Source of the DNA: Chelonoidis abingdonii
Lineage: Eukaryota; Chordata; Testudines; Testudinidae
DNA length: 64,000 nucleotides
Reading direction: 5' to 3'
NCBI RefSeq assembly: GCF_003597395.2
Contig: NC_133782.1
Span: 5,869,697 to 5,933,696 of the forward strand
The position numbers and the translations under genes were made by a program. Positions within the stretch are counted from its first letter, which is position 1. Each line of letters starts with the position of its first letter. The notes beneath the pieces were generated by a model that had not been told where the DNA came from, searched no databases, and was given only the letters and a program-made list of their open reading frames with translations. Shown here in pieces: positions 14,101 to 23,289 of the stretch.

Positions 14101-17100
14101 TGGCTCGCGAGGGTAAGCCCCCTGACGGGCTGGGCCAGTTTGTTTACCTGCCGCATCCGCCGGTTTGGCCAATCACGGCTCCCACTGGCCACGGTTCACT
14201 GCTCCAGGCCAATGGGGACTGCAGGAAGTGGCGCAGGCAAAGGGATGTGCTGGCCACCGCTTCCCACTGCCCGCATTGGCCTGGAGCAGCGAACCGTGGC
14301 CAGTGGGAGCCATGATCGGGCAAACCTGCGAACGCGGCAGGTAACCAAACTGGCCTGGCTTGCCAGGGTGCTTATCCTGGCGAGCCGTGTGTCAGAGGTT
14401 GCTGACCCCTAGTCTAGACTGTGACTCAGGGTTCCTGAAACATCTTGTTAACATCAGGGAAATATTCATTTCAGTAATCAAGAACCCCTTGTAGCCTACT
14501 TTTAATTTTCTGAAACAGGCGACCCAAAACTCCCAATGACTTGCTGGCACTCTTCCGTTACCCCCGGGATCCTTACACCATCGAAACAGCCCGGGCTGGC
14601 GAGATCTTTGAAAGAACCTTGCAACTGATCCAAGACCATGTCCAGCAGGGATTGATCGTGGACATGAATGGCATGGGTATGACAGGTTATTTCTGATCCG
14701 ACAGTAGAACATCAGGAAATTCAGAGGGAGAATAAAGTAAAGTTAACAAACAGCAATGCCCATACTGTTGCAAGGTGGGAAGTCAGAACATTGTACTAAA
14801 AGTTCAAAACACTTAAATATCAGTAAGTGGAGACATAGACTGTCCAGGATCCAACACCAGTGATTAACTCTGCCCCTTATCCTGACCATCATCATCCATC
14901 TGACTTTCAACTATAGACATGAAGAGCATAGAATGCCCTGTAAAGTAGAAAGCATAGCCCAGTGGTTTAGGCCTGGGTTCACTTCCACACTCTACCACAG
15001 GCTTCTTGAGTGAACTAGGGCAAGTCACTTAGGCCTGGTCTACACCTCAAACTTAGGTTGGCCTAGTTACATGTCTCAGGGCTGTGAAAAATTCACCCTC
15101 CTGAGAGACGTAGTTAAGTTGACCTAAGCCCCAGTGTAGACACTGCTAGATGAATGAAAGAATTCTTCCATCAACCTAGCTACTGTCTATGAAGGGGGTG
15201 GATTTACTACAGTGATGGAAAAGCCCCTTCCATTGCTGGAGCAAGTGTTTAGATAAAACCAGAGAAGCTGCAGTTCTGCTGTTGTAGCGCTTGTAGTGTA
15301 GCCACAGCTCTAGTCTGTCTCTGTATCTCAATTTCTCATTTGTCAAGTGGGGATAATGCCTTCCCACTCAACAAGGCTGCTCTGAGGATACCTACATTAA
15401 AGATTGTAAGGTGCTCAGATGGCAGCCCTCTTATGACTATAAAGACATAAAAACAAAACAAATATACTAATTAGGGACTGGAAACCAAGCTCACCCTCAT
15501 GGCATGGCCCGGCCCGGCCCAGACACCATAACATCATACATTATCCTCTCTGTAATGTTTATACCAAACCCTGCTTCCATCCACCACTCCATGATGGAGC
15601 CAGTACCTCACTATTCTTCCTTCACCCTCCCACAATCAGTCGCAGGCCCTACACTCCACATACCGCCCAGTGATCACATTGGCCTTGTCCACCCTCAGGA
15701 TACTGATGACAGACCCCAACTAGCCCTCGTGTGGGGTGGCACAGTGTGTGTCTCCGATGGCTATGCTCTAATATGTTGTTTTGGAGTTCCCTCACAGGCT
15801 ACCGTTACAATGACCTGGTCTCCCCTCACTACCTGAACGTGATCGCCAACCTGTCTGGCTGCTCCACCCACCGCCGCACACCCAACTGCTCTGACATCTG
15901 TTTTCACAAGCAGTACAGGACCCACGATGGCTCCTGTAACAATCTCCAGCACCCAATGTGGGGTGCGTCCCTCACAGCCTTCCAGCGCCTCCTCAAGCCG
16001 GCCTACGAGAATGGCTTTAACCTGCCGCGGGGCTTCTCTTTGGCTGAAGACTCCAGGGAGCTGCCCCTGCCACTGCCTCGTCTTGTCTCCACAGCCATGA
16101 TAGGGACAGAAACCATCACCTCTGACGACCAGTTCACTCACATGCTCATGCAGTGGGGCCAGTTTCTGGACCACGACATGGACCAGACGGTGGCAGCCAT
16201 TAGCATGTCGCGGTTCTCGGACGGGGCACCCTGCAGTGAGGTGTGCACCAATGACCCACCATGCTTCTCAGTCACGATCCCGGAGAACGACCCCCGGGTG
16301 AGGAACGGGCGCTGCATGTTCTTTGTCCGCTCTAGCCCCGTGTGCGGCAGCGGGATGACCTCCCTGCTGATGAACTCCGTCTACGCCAGGGAGCAGATCA
16401 ACCACTTAACTTCTTACATTGACGCCTCCAACGTCTACGGCAGCACGGAGCAGGAGTCTCAGGAGCTGAGGGACCTGAGCAGCCAGAGAGGGCTGCTGAA
16501 ACAAGGGCAGGTGGTGCCCAGCTCAGGGAAACACCTCCTCCCGTTTGCAGTGGGGCCGCCCACCGAGTGTATGCGAGACGAGAACGAGAGCCCCGTGCTG
16601 TGCTTCCTGGCAGGGGATCACCGGGCCAATGAGCAGCTGGGTCTCACAGCCATGCACACCCTTTGGTTCCGGGAGCACAACCGCCTTGCCGCCGAGCTGC
16701 GGACCCTGAATCCCCACTGGGATGGGGACACACTCTACCACGAGGCGCGCAAAATGGTGGGCGCCCAGATGCAGCATATCACCTATGCACACTGGCTCCC
16801 CAAGATCCTCGGGGAAGCTGGTATGAAGGTGCTGGGCGAATACAAAGGCTATGACCCCAACATCAATGCTGGAATCCTCAATGCCTTCGCCACTGCGGCC
16901 TTCCGGTTCGGACACACACTGATCAACCCCATCCTGTATCGGCTGAATGAAACCTTCCAGCCCATTCGCCAAGGCCACGTCCCTCTACACAAGGCCTTCT
17001 TCTCCCCTTTCAGGATCACCCAGGAAGGAGGGATTGATCCTCTCCTCCGTGGTCTGTTTGGGGTCCCTGGAAAAATGCGGGTCCCCTCTGAGCTCTTGAA

Positions 17101-20100
17101 CATGGAACTGACCGAGAAGCTCTTTTCCATGGCACACTCTGTCTCACTGGATCTGGCAGCAATCAACATCCAGCGGGGGAGGGACCATGGCATCCCCCCA
17201 TACAATGACTTCAGGGTCTTCTGCAACCTCACGTCGGCACAGGAGTTTGAAGACCTCCGGAACGAAATCAAAAACCTGGAAATCAGGGAAAAGCTCAGGA
17301 GGTACTGTGGTTTGGATCATGAATTAATTTTAAATTTTAATTTTAAAAATTTAAAATTTAAAAATTTAAAGATCAGTCTACCAATGATATTGCCCTCCCC
17401 TAGCACCTATCAACTGATCTGCTCTATTGTGATGGGGTTTAGAAGCCAGGGTGATGGCCGTGGTATAACAACTAGAATACCTGGAGACTTCCAAGCAATC
17501 CCTTACTTCTCAACCTCTAGTACTGTATCAGGGGATTGGTATGTTACTCTTTGGGTTTCAACCTGAGTCCCTGGTAGCTATTTTCCAAGAGGACTAAATT
17601 GCCTGTTGTCTGTCTGGGTTGCTACTCCTCATTAGGCCCTCCCGTCTGTCATCTAGGTAGTTCATAGTAGTTACTGTCCAAATGTTGCCCAGATGAACTC
17701 CTTGTACCCAGATTCCTGTTCAACTGAAGCAATACGCCAGCTGAGATCGCTTTCCACCCTCTGATAATCTTTTCCTTTTTGCCTCTCACTGTGCAGTTTA
17801 TATGGGACTACCAAAAACATTGACCTGTTTCCAGCACTGATGGTGGAAGATCTTGTCCCTGGGACCAGAGTTGGACCAACACTGATGTGCCTGCTAGCAA
17901 CACAGTTCCAAAGACTCAGAGATGGGGATAGGTACCATCATCTCTGGTCAAACCAAACCCCCCAGTATTCTACTTGGGGAGATCACTTCTCTTGGGGAGA
18001 CACGAAAGGAGCAATTCCTGATTTCACCTGGTTTCCAAGGCTGTGATGGTTCTTTGGGTAGGGGAATAAGGATGTAGGGCAGGCTCTGTTCTCCTCCCTT
18101 CTGTGTATCTGCTCAAGGACTTATGGCAGTTCAGGCATCTTATCTTGTTAAAGATTAATTCACTTGGGCTTCATTGTTACTTTCAAGGTTCTTAAGTTGT
18201 CATCTGCTGTGGGAATGCTAGAAAAGTATGGGTGTGGGGACAGGGTTGGGAGCTTAATTTGGGGCAAATTTGGTGCATGCGTTATCAGTAGTGCCACTGG
18301 TTGCTCTGATTACCTGCAGAAAGAATGCAAGCAGGAGCTATGTGTGCCAGGGCATCACAATCCTAACCCACTACTCTATAGCTATTGCCATTCTGAGCTT
18401 GTCTTGGGATGGAACTGGTTCTACTAGGTATCCTGCAGGGAGGGGAAGGGTCGGACTTGAGTAGTCACCCCTTAAGGCCTGTGAGACCCTCAGACTCAAG
18501 TCCACTTAAGCCACAAATTAAACTCAGGTCCTGAAATGTAAATACTGGTTTCCTACCTCATTGCACATCCTCCACCCTGCCTGGCCTTTCCCCACATCTT
18601 GGCCTCTCCTCGCTCGGCATTACTGCTTGTTAGCCTCAGTGACACCATGGCTTGCAATCCCCTGTAGGTTTTGGTATGAGAATCCTGGAGTCTTCACCCC
18701 AGCCCAGGTGACTCAGATAAGGCAGACGTCGCTCGCTCGCATCATCTGTGACAACAGCGACCACGTCCAACAGCTCCAAAGGGACGTGTTCCAGGTGGCA
18801 TCCTACCCCCAAGGCCTGGTCAACTGTGAGGAGATTCCAGCGGTCGATCTCCGCATGTGGAAGGACTGCTGCGAAGGTGGGCGCAATGCCGCTGTTGTGC
18901 CAATCGGCACGTGGGTTCAGGTGGGATGAGTCCTTTTATGCGCTCTCTCTAAAAGAGATAGAAGGGATGGTTTTATCAAGTACGTAAGTCCTCTGCAGGC
19001 AGGAAGTCACAGCTCATTCTTGTTACATATCATTGGTATTTCTGTAGCGCTTACAATCCTCTGTCATGAACCGGGACCTCGCTGTGCCAGACCCTGTACA
19101 AACACACAAGAAATATCTGTATATCTGTGCAGGCAGTGTGGCCTGCACTGGGACCCAAGAGACCTGAGTTCTGGTCCCAGCTCTGTCACTGCCCTGCTGG
19201 GTGACCTTAGACAAGCCACTTCCCCTTTCAGTGCCTCAGTTTCCCCATCTGTAAAATGGGATAACGACACTCGCCTATGGAAAATGCTTTGCAATCTACT
19301 GATGGAAAGTACTGTCTAAGAGAGAGGTGGTATTACTATCAAATACAGATGCATGCTGTATATTTAACAACCTGCTTATATTTAGACAGGAGTCTGAAAA
19401 TATGATGGGTTCCTCCTTCCCCTTGATCCTAGCACTTCTGGTCCTGTGGCCAGTCAGTCCCCAGCAGCCTCCAGTATTCTACCCCTTGGTTCAAGCGGAG
19501 CATTATCATGGCTGCACCCCCAAAGCGTGCAGCCTAAAAAACAGTGGGCACTGGAGAAGGGACTGGCTGGAGTCTCTGTGGAAGGCAGCTGCAGCTGCTG
19601 CCTTTTGCTCTGGGAAAGAGGGGCTGTTGGTAGGTAGAGCTGGAGAGAGATATTGGCTCATGCCAAGCCATGGGAATTAGGGGAAGAAGACGAGGGAAGA
19701 AGACAAGAGGGAAGAGAATCCAGAAATTCTCAGAAATGGCGCCTTATTATTCCCAGCTCCTCTGAGCTTCAAGATCCCCCCTGGTTTCCCTTCCTCACAT
19801 TCGCCCTGAAGGCATCATGTCACAAACGCTGCCCTTCCAGCCAAGAAGGGCTGGACTGGGCTCACTCCAGAGACGGTCAGTGCCGCTCCATCCTTCCCCC
19901 TCCACACACTGCCACCATCCCTGAGAGCAAGTGACCAGGTGTGGGAATCAAACCCCGCGCCCCAGGCCAGTCCTAGAGGAGTCGGGTTTGATCTTGAAAG
20001 GTCAGATACTGACCTGCCAATGCTATAATGGGCACTAATTTCTGGGGGAGTGGAAGCAGTGCAACCCCTCGCTGGGTCAGGCCTTTGTGTCCCTTTGGAA

Positions 20101-23042
20101 TCAGCGTAACTCAGCCTGGAGCGGCCCAGAGAAGGCTGGGTCTCCTGATATCGGAGTGATCACCAGGGACCTTTTGAAGGAGCAAACTTGGGTCTGTTGT
20201 CTCCATAGGGAAGGATGCCGACGCCCTGAATAAATTGTATGTCCTGAAAAATCAATTGGCCGGATTCTTTTTTAAGTTAACTTCTGCTGCAACCTGGGCA
20301 CCCCTCCTTGCTGGTGCAGCTGTGGCCCTGCCAAGCCCTGTACCCCAGCAGGCCCACCTCCCTCCAGCATATCAGGAGAGGAGGGGGGCACAATGAAACC
20401 ACTCAATGACTTCAGTCCTCCACTGGCACCAGTGGCTGCAGTTCTATGTGGCAGTGGGGGCCAGCGCTCAGAATCGGGGCATGGAGCTGGCTCCCTGATG
20501 CTCTCGCCCCTACGTTGAATGGTGCTCCAACCTGGGAGAGGTTCTTGCTCCATGTGCTTGTGCAGTGGAACGCAGCAGCTCAGAACTGCTTGATGTAATT
20601 GTTCTAGCTGCATATCAGAAGACGAAGGCTTATGCTGAGTGGGGAGATTGGAGGGAGGGGAAATTCAAACAAAAGGGCAGGACTTCCAGACTGAGCATCA
20701 CTCCAGGGTCTCCTTTCCCTTCCTCCAGACTGCAGAACAAGAGGGCAGTTCAATGCTCTTTCTCAGCAGTTCCGGGGCAAGAGGTCTCCTGGCTTCAGCT
20801 ACCCAGAAGAAAACCCTTCTAAGCACAACCCTGCCGTCCCAAGGTGTGGTACCTCTGCATCTTTCACCTTCCCTTTCTCTACTGTCACAACGGTTTTCAA
20901 TTTGTGTGTGCGCGTGCATGTGATCATTTGAAATTTACCAACCTGAGCTGAGGACTAGGCTGCAGGGATATTTGCAAAACTAAAGATATCAAATTATACA
21001 TGACTGAATAAGCTGTTTTGTCTAGAGAAAGTGCTGGATTCTGCTAAGATCCGAGCTATGGTGCTGTTTAGGGAACTATGATATCGCACAAATACAAGCT
21101 CTGAGCCTGATCCAAAGCCCATTGGAGATGGTAGGAGTCTTTCTGTTGAGTTTAATGAGCACTGGATTGGAGTCCTGTATTGTTGACAGTACGTATGCAG
21201 GTATTGTTTGCTGCTCTTTCCCTGTGAAGTGTCATCGCCAGGTGAAAGCACATGAAAACAAGAGAAAATGAACACTGTAGGGCAGATTTTCAAACTCTTC
21301 GGAGCCTAAGGCCACGCACACAAACAAATCTGCAATTGCACATCTAATCAGTATGTAGATTCACCAAAGTGTAAATTTGGGGTTTGCACTCAGTCATGGT
21401 ATTTGCTTGTGCAAATTAGGCAAACAGTTGCATGGGCGTTTCCCCGGTGACTTTTGGCTCTTGAACCCTTGAGAATCTGGCCCTTAAACTCCTTTTGATT
21501 TAGAAAAGCAGGAACATCAAACACAGAACCTGAGTGTACAGCCAGGGTCACACTTTTAAATACCTGCACAGCCAGGAAATTCACGAGTGAATGTTTTCAC
21601 AACAGCTTTCACTTTCTCTTCCCCACCCCCCCTTACAGAAACGAAGAGTCTTCCCATGACCAGTCTTCCCAGCAGGACCTTGAGTCCTTCGTGGCTGACC
21701 TAGAAAAGACTGTCTCTTTCCTACGGAAACAGGTAGGACTTCATATGGCACGAGAGCTCTTCCCCTCACCCACCCGTGAACAGGATGTAGTGCCCTGTAT
21801 AAAGCTGCCAAGTGTAGTGGGTGTGGCTTGTTCCCTCCCTCAGAAGTGGGAGTGACTGAGCAGAGGGAACTAGGGGTAGCCCCAGGAGCCGGAGGGCAGA
21901 GAGAGGAGGGGAAGGGCAGGGCTGGTAGGAGACTCTTGCTGGGTAGGGATTACTGTTAGGAGTTCACCATTCTGAGACTCCATCCCAAAGCCCCGAGGTC
22001 CAGCCTCGCATCTTTCACGAGGCTGCCTGGCCTTCTGAAGTGCCTCCAGAATGGGATTCATTCTCAGCATCCCTCTACATTTGATTCAGCTGAGACCCAG
22101 CAGTGCAGAGGCCTGTACAAATTGCTCTCGGCAGTGGGAGTGAAACGTTAACCAGCCTCCTCCTAATCTGAGGGTGCCCTCAAGTTGGGGAGTGCAGGCT
22201 GCAGAATTTTGGGTGGGGAGAGGAGCTTGGCAAATTCCCCACCTGGAAGCTGGTGCTATCTTTGTCTTGGTGTCTCAGGTCAACTCATTAGAAGGTCAGC
22301 TGAGGTGGTGGCATAGAAGCACTAACGAATATAGACAGTGGAAGACGACTGGAGAGAAACGGAGAAAAAGATGATGACCCCAGCAGCTAATGTGAGGTCA
22401 GAGCACGTCAGCTGGGCCACCAGCATGGGAGAGGGTGCAGGGAAGGTTAAATTGGTACTAGATGTCTGATTATTATTGTTACTATTTATTATTTGTATTA
22501 TCGTAGCACTTAGGAGCCCTAGACATGGCCCGGGACCCCACTGTGGTGGGCAGAACAAAGAGACAGTCACTTCCCTAAAGAATTTACAATCTAAGTACTG
22601 TAAGTGGATTTACTTTATCCCCAAATGATGCCCCCAAATCTCTCAGCCCAAAAGGGTCTCTAGAACGCCATGTGGGGAGCTCAGATCACAGACCGGGGTG
22701 GACGGAGGGATTCTCCTATATATACTTTGTTCATATGCGTCCCCTGAAACTCAGCAATAGCTGTACATGGCTGTTAGCCTGTGGACTGCTGCTCCTTCTC
22801 GTGTTAGCAGCCTCGAGAGCTATCCGTGCTGTACCCCAAAGCCATGTGCCCTCCATCGAGTTCGCTGTGTTCATGGGGAGTGGTGCCTAGTGGGAAGCAG
22901 AAGGAGCCCACTTAACAGTTATTTGCCTTAGGAAAGCACTGTGGAGATTCTTACATCCCTGAAGGAGATTAAAAATGGCCTGGCTGGCAGTACACCCAGT
23001 TTAAGAGTGGGGACCTGTAACAAAACAAAACCAATCCACTAA
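2013..23042 (+). CDS. Peroxidasin-family gene (PXDN paralog), 5'-incomplete, 13-14 exons
   Basis: Secreted or matrix multidomain haem peroxidase. Known peroxidasin uses H2O2 and bromide to form hypobromous acid, which makes sulfilimine crosslinks in collagen IV of basement membranes. Coding exons: 2013-2182, 3315-3587, 3744-3860, 6041-6199, 8012-8124, 11678-11834, 13250-13358, 14519-14676, 15798-17301, 17797-17931, 18668-18876, 20729-20843, 21639-21732, and a tentative last one at 22932-23042. All phases agree, giving about 1140 codons. Domain order is Ig1 (second half), Ig2, Ig3, Ig4, linker, peroxidase, processing site, coiled coil. The sequence is close to vertebrate PXDN throughout. The LRRs lie off the left edge. 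The C-terminal VWC domain of PXDN was not found. Catalytic residues are intact, unlike human PXDNL. I cannot settle from sequence alone whether it is PXDN, PXDNL or a third paralog; its position next to SRMS argues for a third. Confidence 0.93.
3315..3587 (+). CDS. Peroxidasin exon: complete Ig2
   Basis: One exon carries the whole second Ig domain: [13 protein letters not shown], then the first cysteine (TLEC), the core tryptophan (VIW) and the second cysteine (GQYNC). It enters in phase 1 and leaves in phase 1, like the single-exon Ig2 expected for the family. Overlapping open frames in this interval are shadows. Confidence 0.94.
3744..3860 (+). CDS. Peroxidasin exon: first half of Ig3
   Basis: Encodes the N-terminal half of Ig3 ([14 protein letters not shown], cysteine in DFSC, tryptophan in VITW). 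Phase 1 at both ends. The donor GT is at 3861. It joins the exon at 6041 to complete the domain. Confidence 0.92.
3861..6040. other. Peroxidasin intron within Ig3
   Basis: About 2.2 kb. The middle (about 4380-5400) is fairly GC-rich and holds several open frames on both strands with no recognisable protein. A short antisense CR1 3'-end fragment lies at about 5695-5850. Nothing else was identified. Confidence 0.6.
5695..5850 (-). repeat. CR1 LINE 3'-end fragment (antisense)
   Basis: Reads on the + strand as the reverse of a CR1 3' end: 'gtctgacctcctgcataaca' followed by the 'catcttgatt' and 'gttcccatggttaatag' blocks. The same blocks recur near 7600, 26700 and 37500. Confidence 0.5.
6041..6199 (+). 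CDS. Peroxidasin exon: second half of Ig3
   Basis: Starts with the [10 protein letters not shown] segment, then [20 protein letters not shown] with the second Ig cysteine. Phase 1 in and out; donor GT at 6200. Very close to PXDN Ig3. Confidence 0.93.
6410..6475. repeat. Short hairpin repeat
   Basis: Imperfect inverted repeat: 'cagtgtaaatcagcat' pairs with 'agtttacatcagct' around the centre 'gttgaagtcaatg'. A related sequence lies at about 36285-36345. It resembles a small palindromic MITE common in sauropsid genomes. Confidence 0.4.
7236..7528 (+). repeat. MITE with subterminal inverted repeats
   Basis: Begins 'aggcctacactatagg' and ends in a 'taagtatagagataccct' block. The interior has 'gtcgactt' and 'tggatcgatc' motifs near both sides. 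A related copy in the opposite orientation lies at about 38293-38583. I recognise the family from turtle introns but cannot give a database name. Confidence 0.6.
7575..7740 (-). repeat. CR1 LINE 3'-end fragment (antisense)
   Basis: Starts at 'aatcatagattcatcgag' and includes 'tcttgatttaaaaactccaa' and 'agtgatggggaaatccatc', the antisense order of a CR1 3' region. Degraded. Confidence 0.45.
8012..8124 (+). CDS. Peroxidasin exon: first half of Ig4
   Basis: Encodes [17 protein letters not shown], a cysteine in EITC and the tryptophan in TITW. Enters in phase 1 and ends in phase 0 at GCC AAA, followed by the donor 'gtaaga'. It joins GAG GGT at 11678. Confidence 0.92.
8300..8640. repeat. AT-rich degenerate repeat block
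   Basis: T/A-rich sequence ending 'aaatttcagtcagctctag'. Similar blocks with long A or T runs and a 'cagctct' or 'gcagctc' tail occur at about 1060-1300, 6780-7000, 13800-13990, 30820-31070 and 38690-38920. They are probably one family of short non-autonomous elements, but similarity was judged by eye and the composition is biased. Confidence 0.35.
8800..8905 (+). repeat. Old interspersed repeat (copy 1 of 5)
   Basis: Contains 'ttatttgtattacggtag' followed by 'gttaggccctgtacagaa'. The same skeleton (Rtta..gtag, ccaggacccc, gctgtacaaaca, cttacaatctaa) recurs at 19035-19115, 22465-22605 and 23520-23650, and in antisense at 34045-34180. An ancient amniote SINE or LINE 3' end is likely. Confidence 0.45.
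9785..11400 (-). mobile_element. CR1 LINE, 3' half, antisense
   Basis: The reverse strand reads as the CR1 3' half, with the 3' end at low coordinates. A broken reverse-transcriptase C-terminal frame lies at 10315-10665 ([21 protein letters not shown] and KMIRG motifs). An upstream segment at about 11030-11100 has [11 protein letters not shown] in antisense. It sits in the peroxidasin intron between the two Ig4 exons. Frames are interrupted, so it is dead. Confidence 0.87.
11678..11834 (+). CDS. Peroxidasin exon: second half of Ig4
   Basis: Encodes [19 protein letters not shown] and then GRYECIARN with the second Ig cysteine, ending TMQLTIT. Phase 0 in, phase 1 out; donor GT at 11835. Confidence 0.93.
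11835..13249. other. Peroxidasin intron after Ig4
   Basis: About 1.4 kb. A degraded MITE-like stretch lies at about 12480-12800, ending 'ctgaagtgtagaaataccc'; a related end occurs near 48830. Otherwise nothing recognisable. Confidence 0.5.
13250..13358 (+). CDS. Peroxidasin exon: linker between Ig4 and peroxidase
   Basis: Encodes [20 protein letters not shown] and [16 protein letters not shown]. This is the helical linker that precedes the peroxidase domain in PXDN. It contains an NST glycosylation sequon. Phase 1 in, phase 2 out. Confidence 0.92.
14077..14411. mobile_element. Palindromic hAT-type MITE with 8-bp target duplication
   Basis: Terminal inverted repeats CAGGGTTTGGCAACC (left) and GGTTGCTGACCCCTA (right) are flanked by identical 8-bp direct repeats GTCTAGAC at 14069-14076 and 14412-14419. 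The two halves are near-complete inverted copies around about 14245 (for example 'ggcctggagcagcgaaccgt' pairs with the left arm), so the element can fold into a long hairpin. The open frames in it are an artefact of its GC-rich palindrome. Confidence 0.92.
14519..14676 (+). CDS. Peroxidasin exon: start of peroxidase domain
   Basis: Encodes [20 protein letters not shown], then [18 protein letters not shown] and IVDMNG, close to PXDN. Phase 2 in, phase 1 out; donor GT at 14677. Confidence 0.93.
14945..15425 (+). repeat. MIR SINE split by a MITE
   Basis: The left part (about 14945-15032) has the MIR core 'gtggtttaggcctgggttc' through 'gggcaagtcact'. The right part (about 15306-15425) resumes with 'tctcaatttctcatttgtca', 'ggggataat' and 'aaagattgtaaggtgctca'. 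The intervening 270 bp is a separate MITE. Confidence 0.65.
15033..15306. repeat. MITE inserted in the MIR
   Basis: Begins 'ggcctggtctacacctcaaa' and ends 'gcttgtagtgtagccaca', giving loose inverted ends (GGTCTACAC and GTGTAGCC). It interrupts the MIR reading order. A clear target-site duplication was not found. Confidence 0.55.
15798..17301 (+). CDS. Peroxidasin exon: haem-peroxidase catalytic core
   Basis: A 1504-nt exon carries about 500 codons of peroxidase with no stop. Distal site GQFLDHD: Gln at 16160-16162, haem-linking Asp at 16169-16171, distal His at 16172-16174. Catalytic Arg (FREHN) at 16670-16672 with the second haem-linking Glu at 16673-16675. Proximal His (RFGHTL) at 16913-16915. 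The calcium-site region [13 protein letters not shown] is also present. The SGC cysteine near the start matches the one reported in the PXDN trimer interface. Acceptor AG at 15796-15797; donor 'gtactg' at 17302. The frame continuing to 17566 is read-through into the intron. Confidence 0.96.
17302..17796. other. Peroxidasin intron with AT palindromic tract
   Basis: About 0.5 kb. Positions 17325-17372 are an almost pure A/T tract (runs of 'ttttaaatttt' and 'aaaatttaaa') that is self-complementary. The rest is unremarkable. Confidence 0.6.
17797..17931 (+). CDS. Peroxidasin exon: peroxidase C-terminal part
   Basis: Encodes [40 protein letters not shown] and RDGDR, nearly as in PXDN. Phase 2 at both ends; acceptor AG at 17795-17796, donor GT at 17932. 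Confidence 0.94.
18668..18876 (+). CDS. Peroxidasin exon: end of peroxidase domain
   Basis: Encodes [31 protein letters not shown] and [11 protein letters not shown]. The double cysteine matches the region of the second interchain cysteine reported for PXDN. Ends in phase 1 (GAA G) at 18876. Open-frame read-through beyond it is intronic. Confidence 0.94.
19125..19325 (+). repeat. MIR SINE
   Basis: Well-preserved MIR with 'gacctgagttctggtcccag', 'ctgggtgacc' and 'cctcagtttccccatctgta' in order, then 'aaatgggata'. It lies in the intron after the exon ending at 18876. Just upstream, 19035-19115 is another copy of the old interspersed repeat. Confidence 0.88.
20729..20843 (+). CDS. Peroxidasin exon: furin-type processing site
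   Basis: Acceptor 'cctccag' at 20722-20728; phase 1 in, phase 2 out; donor 'gtgtgg'. With the previous exon it reads [14 protein letters not shown] and then [17 protein letters not shown]. The basic RGKR at 20773-20784 matches the proprotein-convertase site of PXDN. Conservation and phase make this exon secure, although no open frame beginning with Met covers it. Confidence 0.9.
21639..21732 (+). CDS. Peroxidasin exon: short coiled coil
   Basis: Encodes [20 protein letters not shown] and [11 protein letters not shown]. This corresponds to the helical stretch before the VWC domain of PXDN. The first base completes an Arg codon from 20843; it ends in phase 0 at CAG, donor 'gtagga'. Confidence 0.85.
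22465..22605 (+). repeat. Old interspersed repeat (copy 3 of 5)
   Basis: Contains 'atttgtattatcgtagcact', 'taggagccctag', 'gggaccccactgtg' and 'atttacaatctaag'. Same skeleton as the copy at 8800-8905 but better preserved. Confidence 0.5.
22932..23042 (+). CDS. Tentative last peroxidasin coding exon
   Basis: After an acceptor-like 'ttgccttag' (AG at 22930-22931) a phase-0 frame reads [19 protein letters not shown] and stops at TAA 23040-23042. The leucine and isoleucine spacing would extend the coiled coil. Alternatives: splicing from 21732 straight to 23670 gives VFG and a stop, or this exon may end internally (for example at 'taaga|gtgggg') before 23670. In every option the VWC domain is absent. 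Confidence 0.4.
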   Translation, partial: ESTVEILTSLKEIKNGLAGSTPSLRVGTCNKTKPIH

Positions 23043-23289
23043 GTGTGTATCACAAACAGGAAGCCCCTACTTGGTGTGGTGGTGATGCCCATCAACCACA
23101 CTAGGGCCAAGGGCAGACAGATTGTACAGCTGTGCAGCATGTCCCCAGGAGCTGTCCTCTGCAGAGAGTAAATGTTTGGAAAACCTATTTGGAAAGAAGG
23201 AGTTTTAAACTCGCTCAGTTCGCTTACAGCAGAGGCTGGACAGCTAGGTTCCCGCAGAGTGATGGTGGAGGATAGAAGGGGAAGCTTCA

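Noticed and set aside
14083..14412. Open frames in the GC-rich block before a peroxidase exon
   Set aside because: The block is a palindromic MITE with exact target duplication; frames arise from its composition.
16523..17271. Long minus-strand frames opposite the peroxidase exon (151 and 140 codons)
   Set aside because: Antisense shadows of a GC-rich conserved exon; the plus strand is clearly coding.
17302..17566. Extension of the peroxidase frame past 17301
   Set aside because: The frame runs into an AT tract and loses all similarity, while a GT donor at 17302 joins in phase to the conserved exon at 17797.
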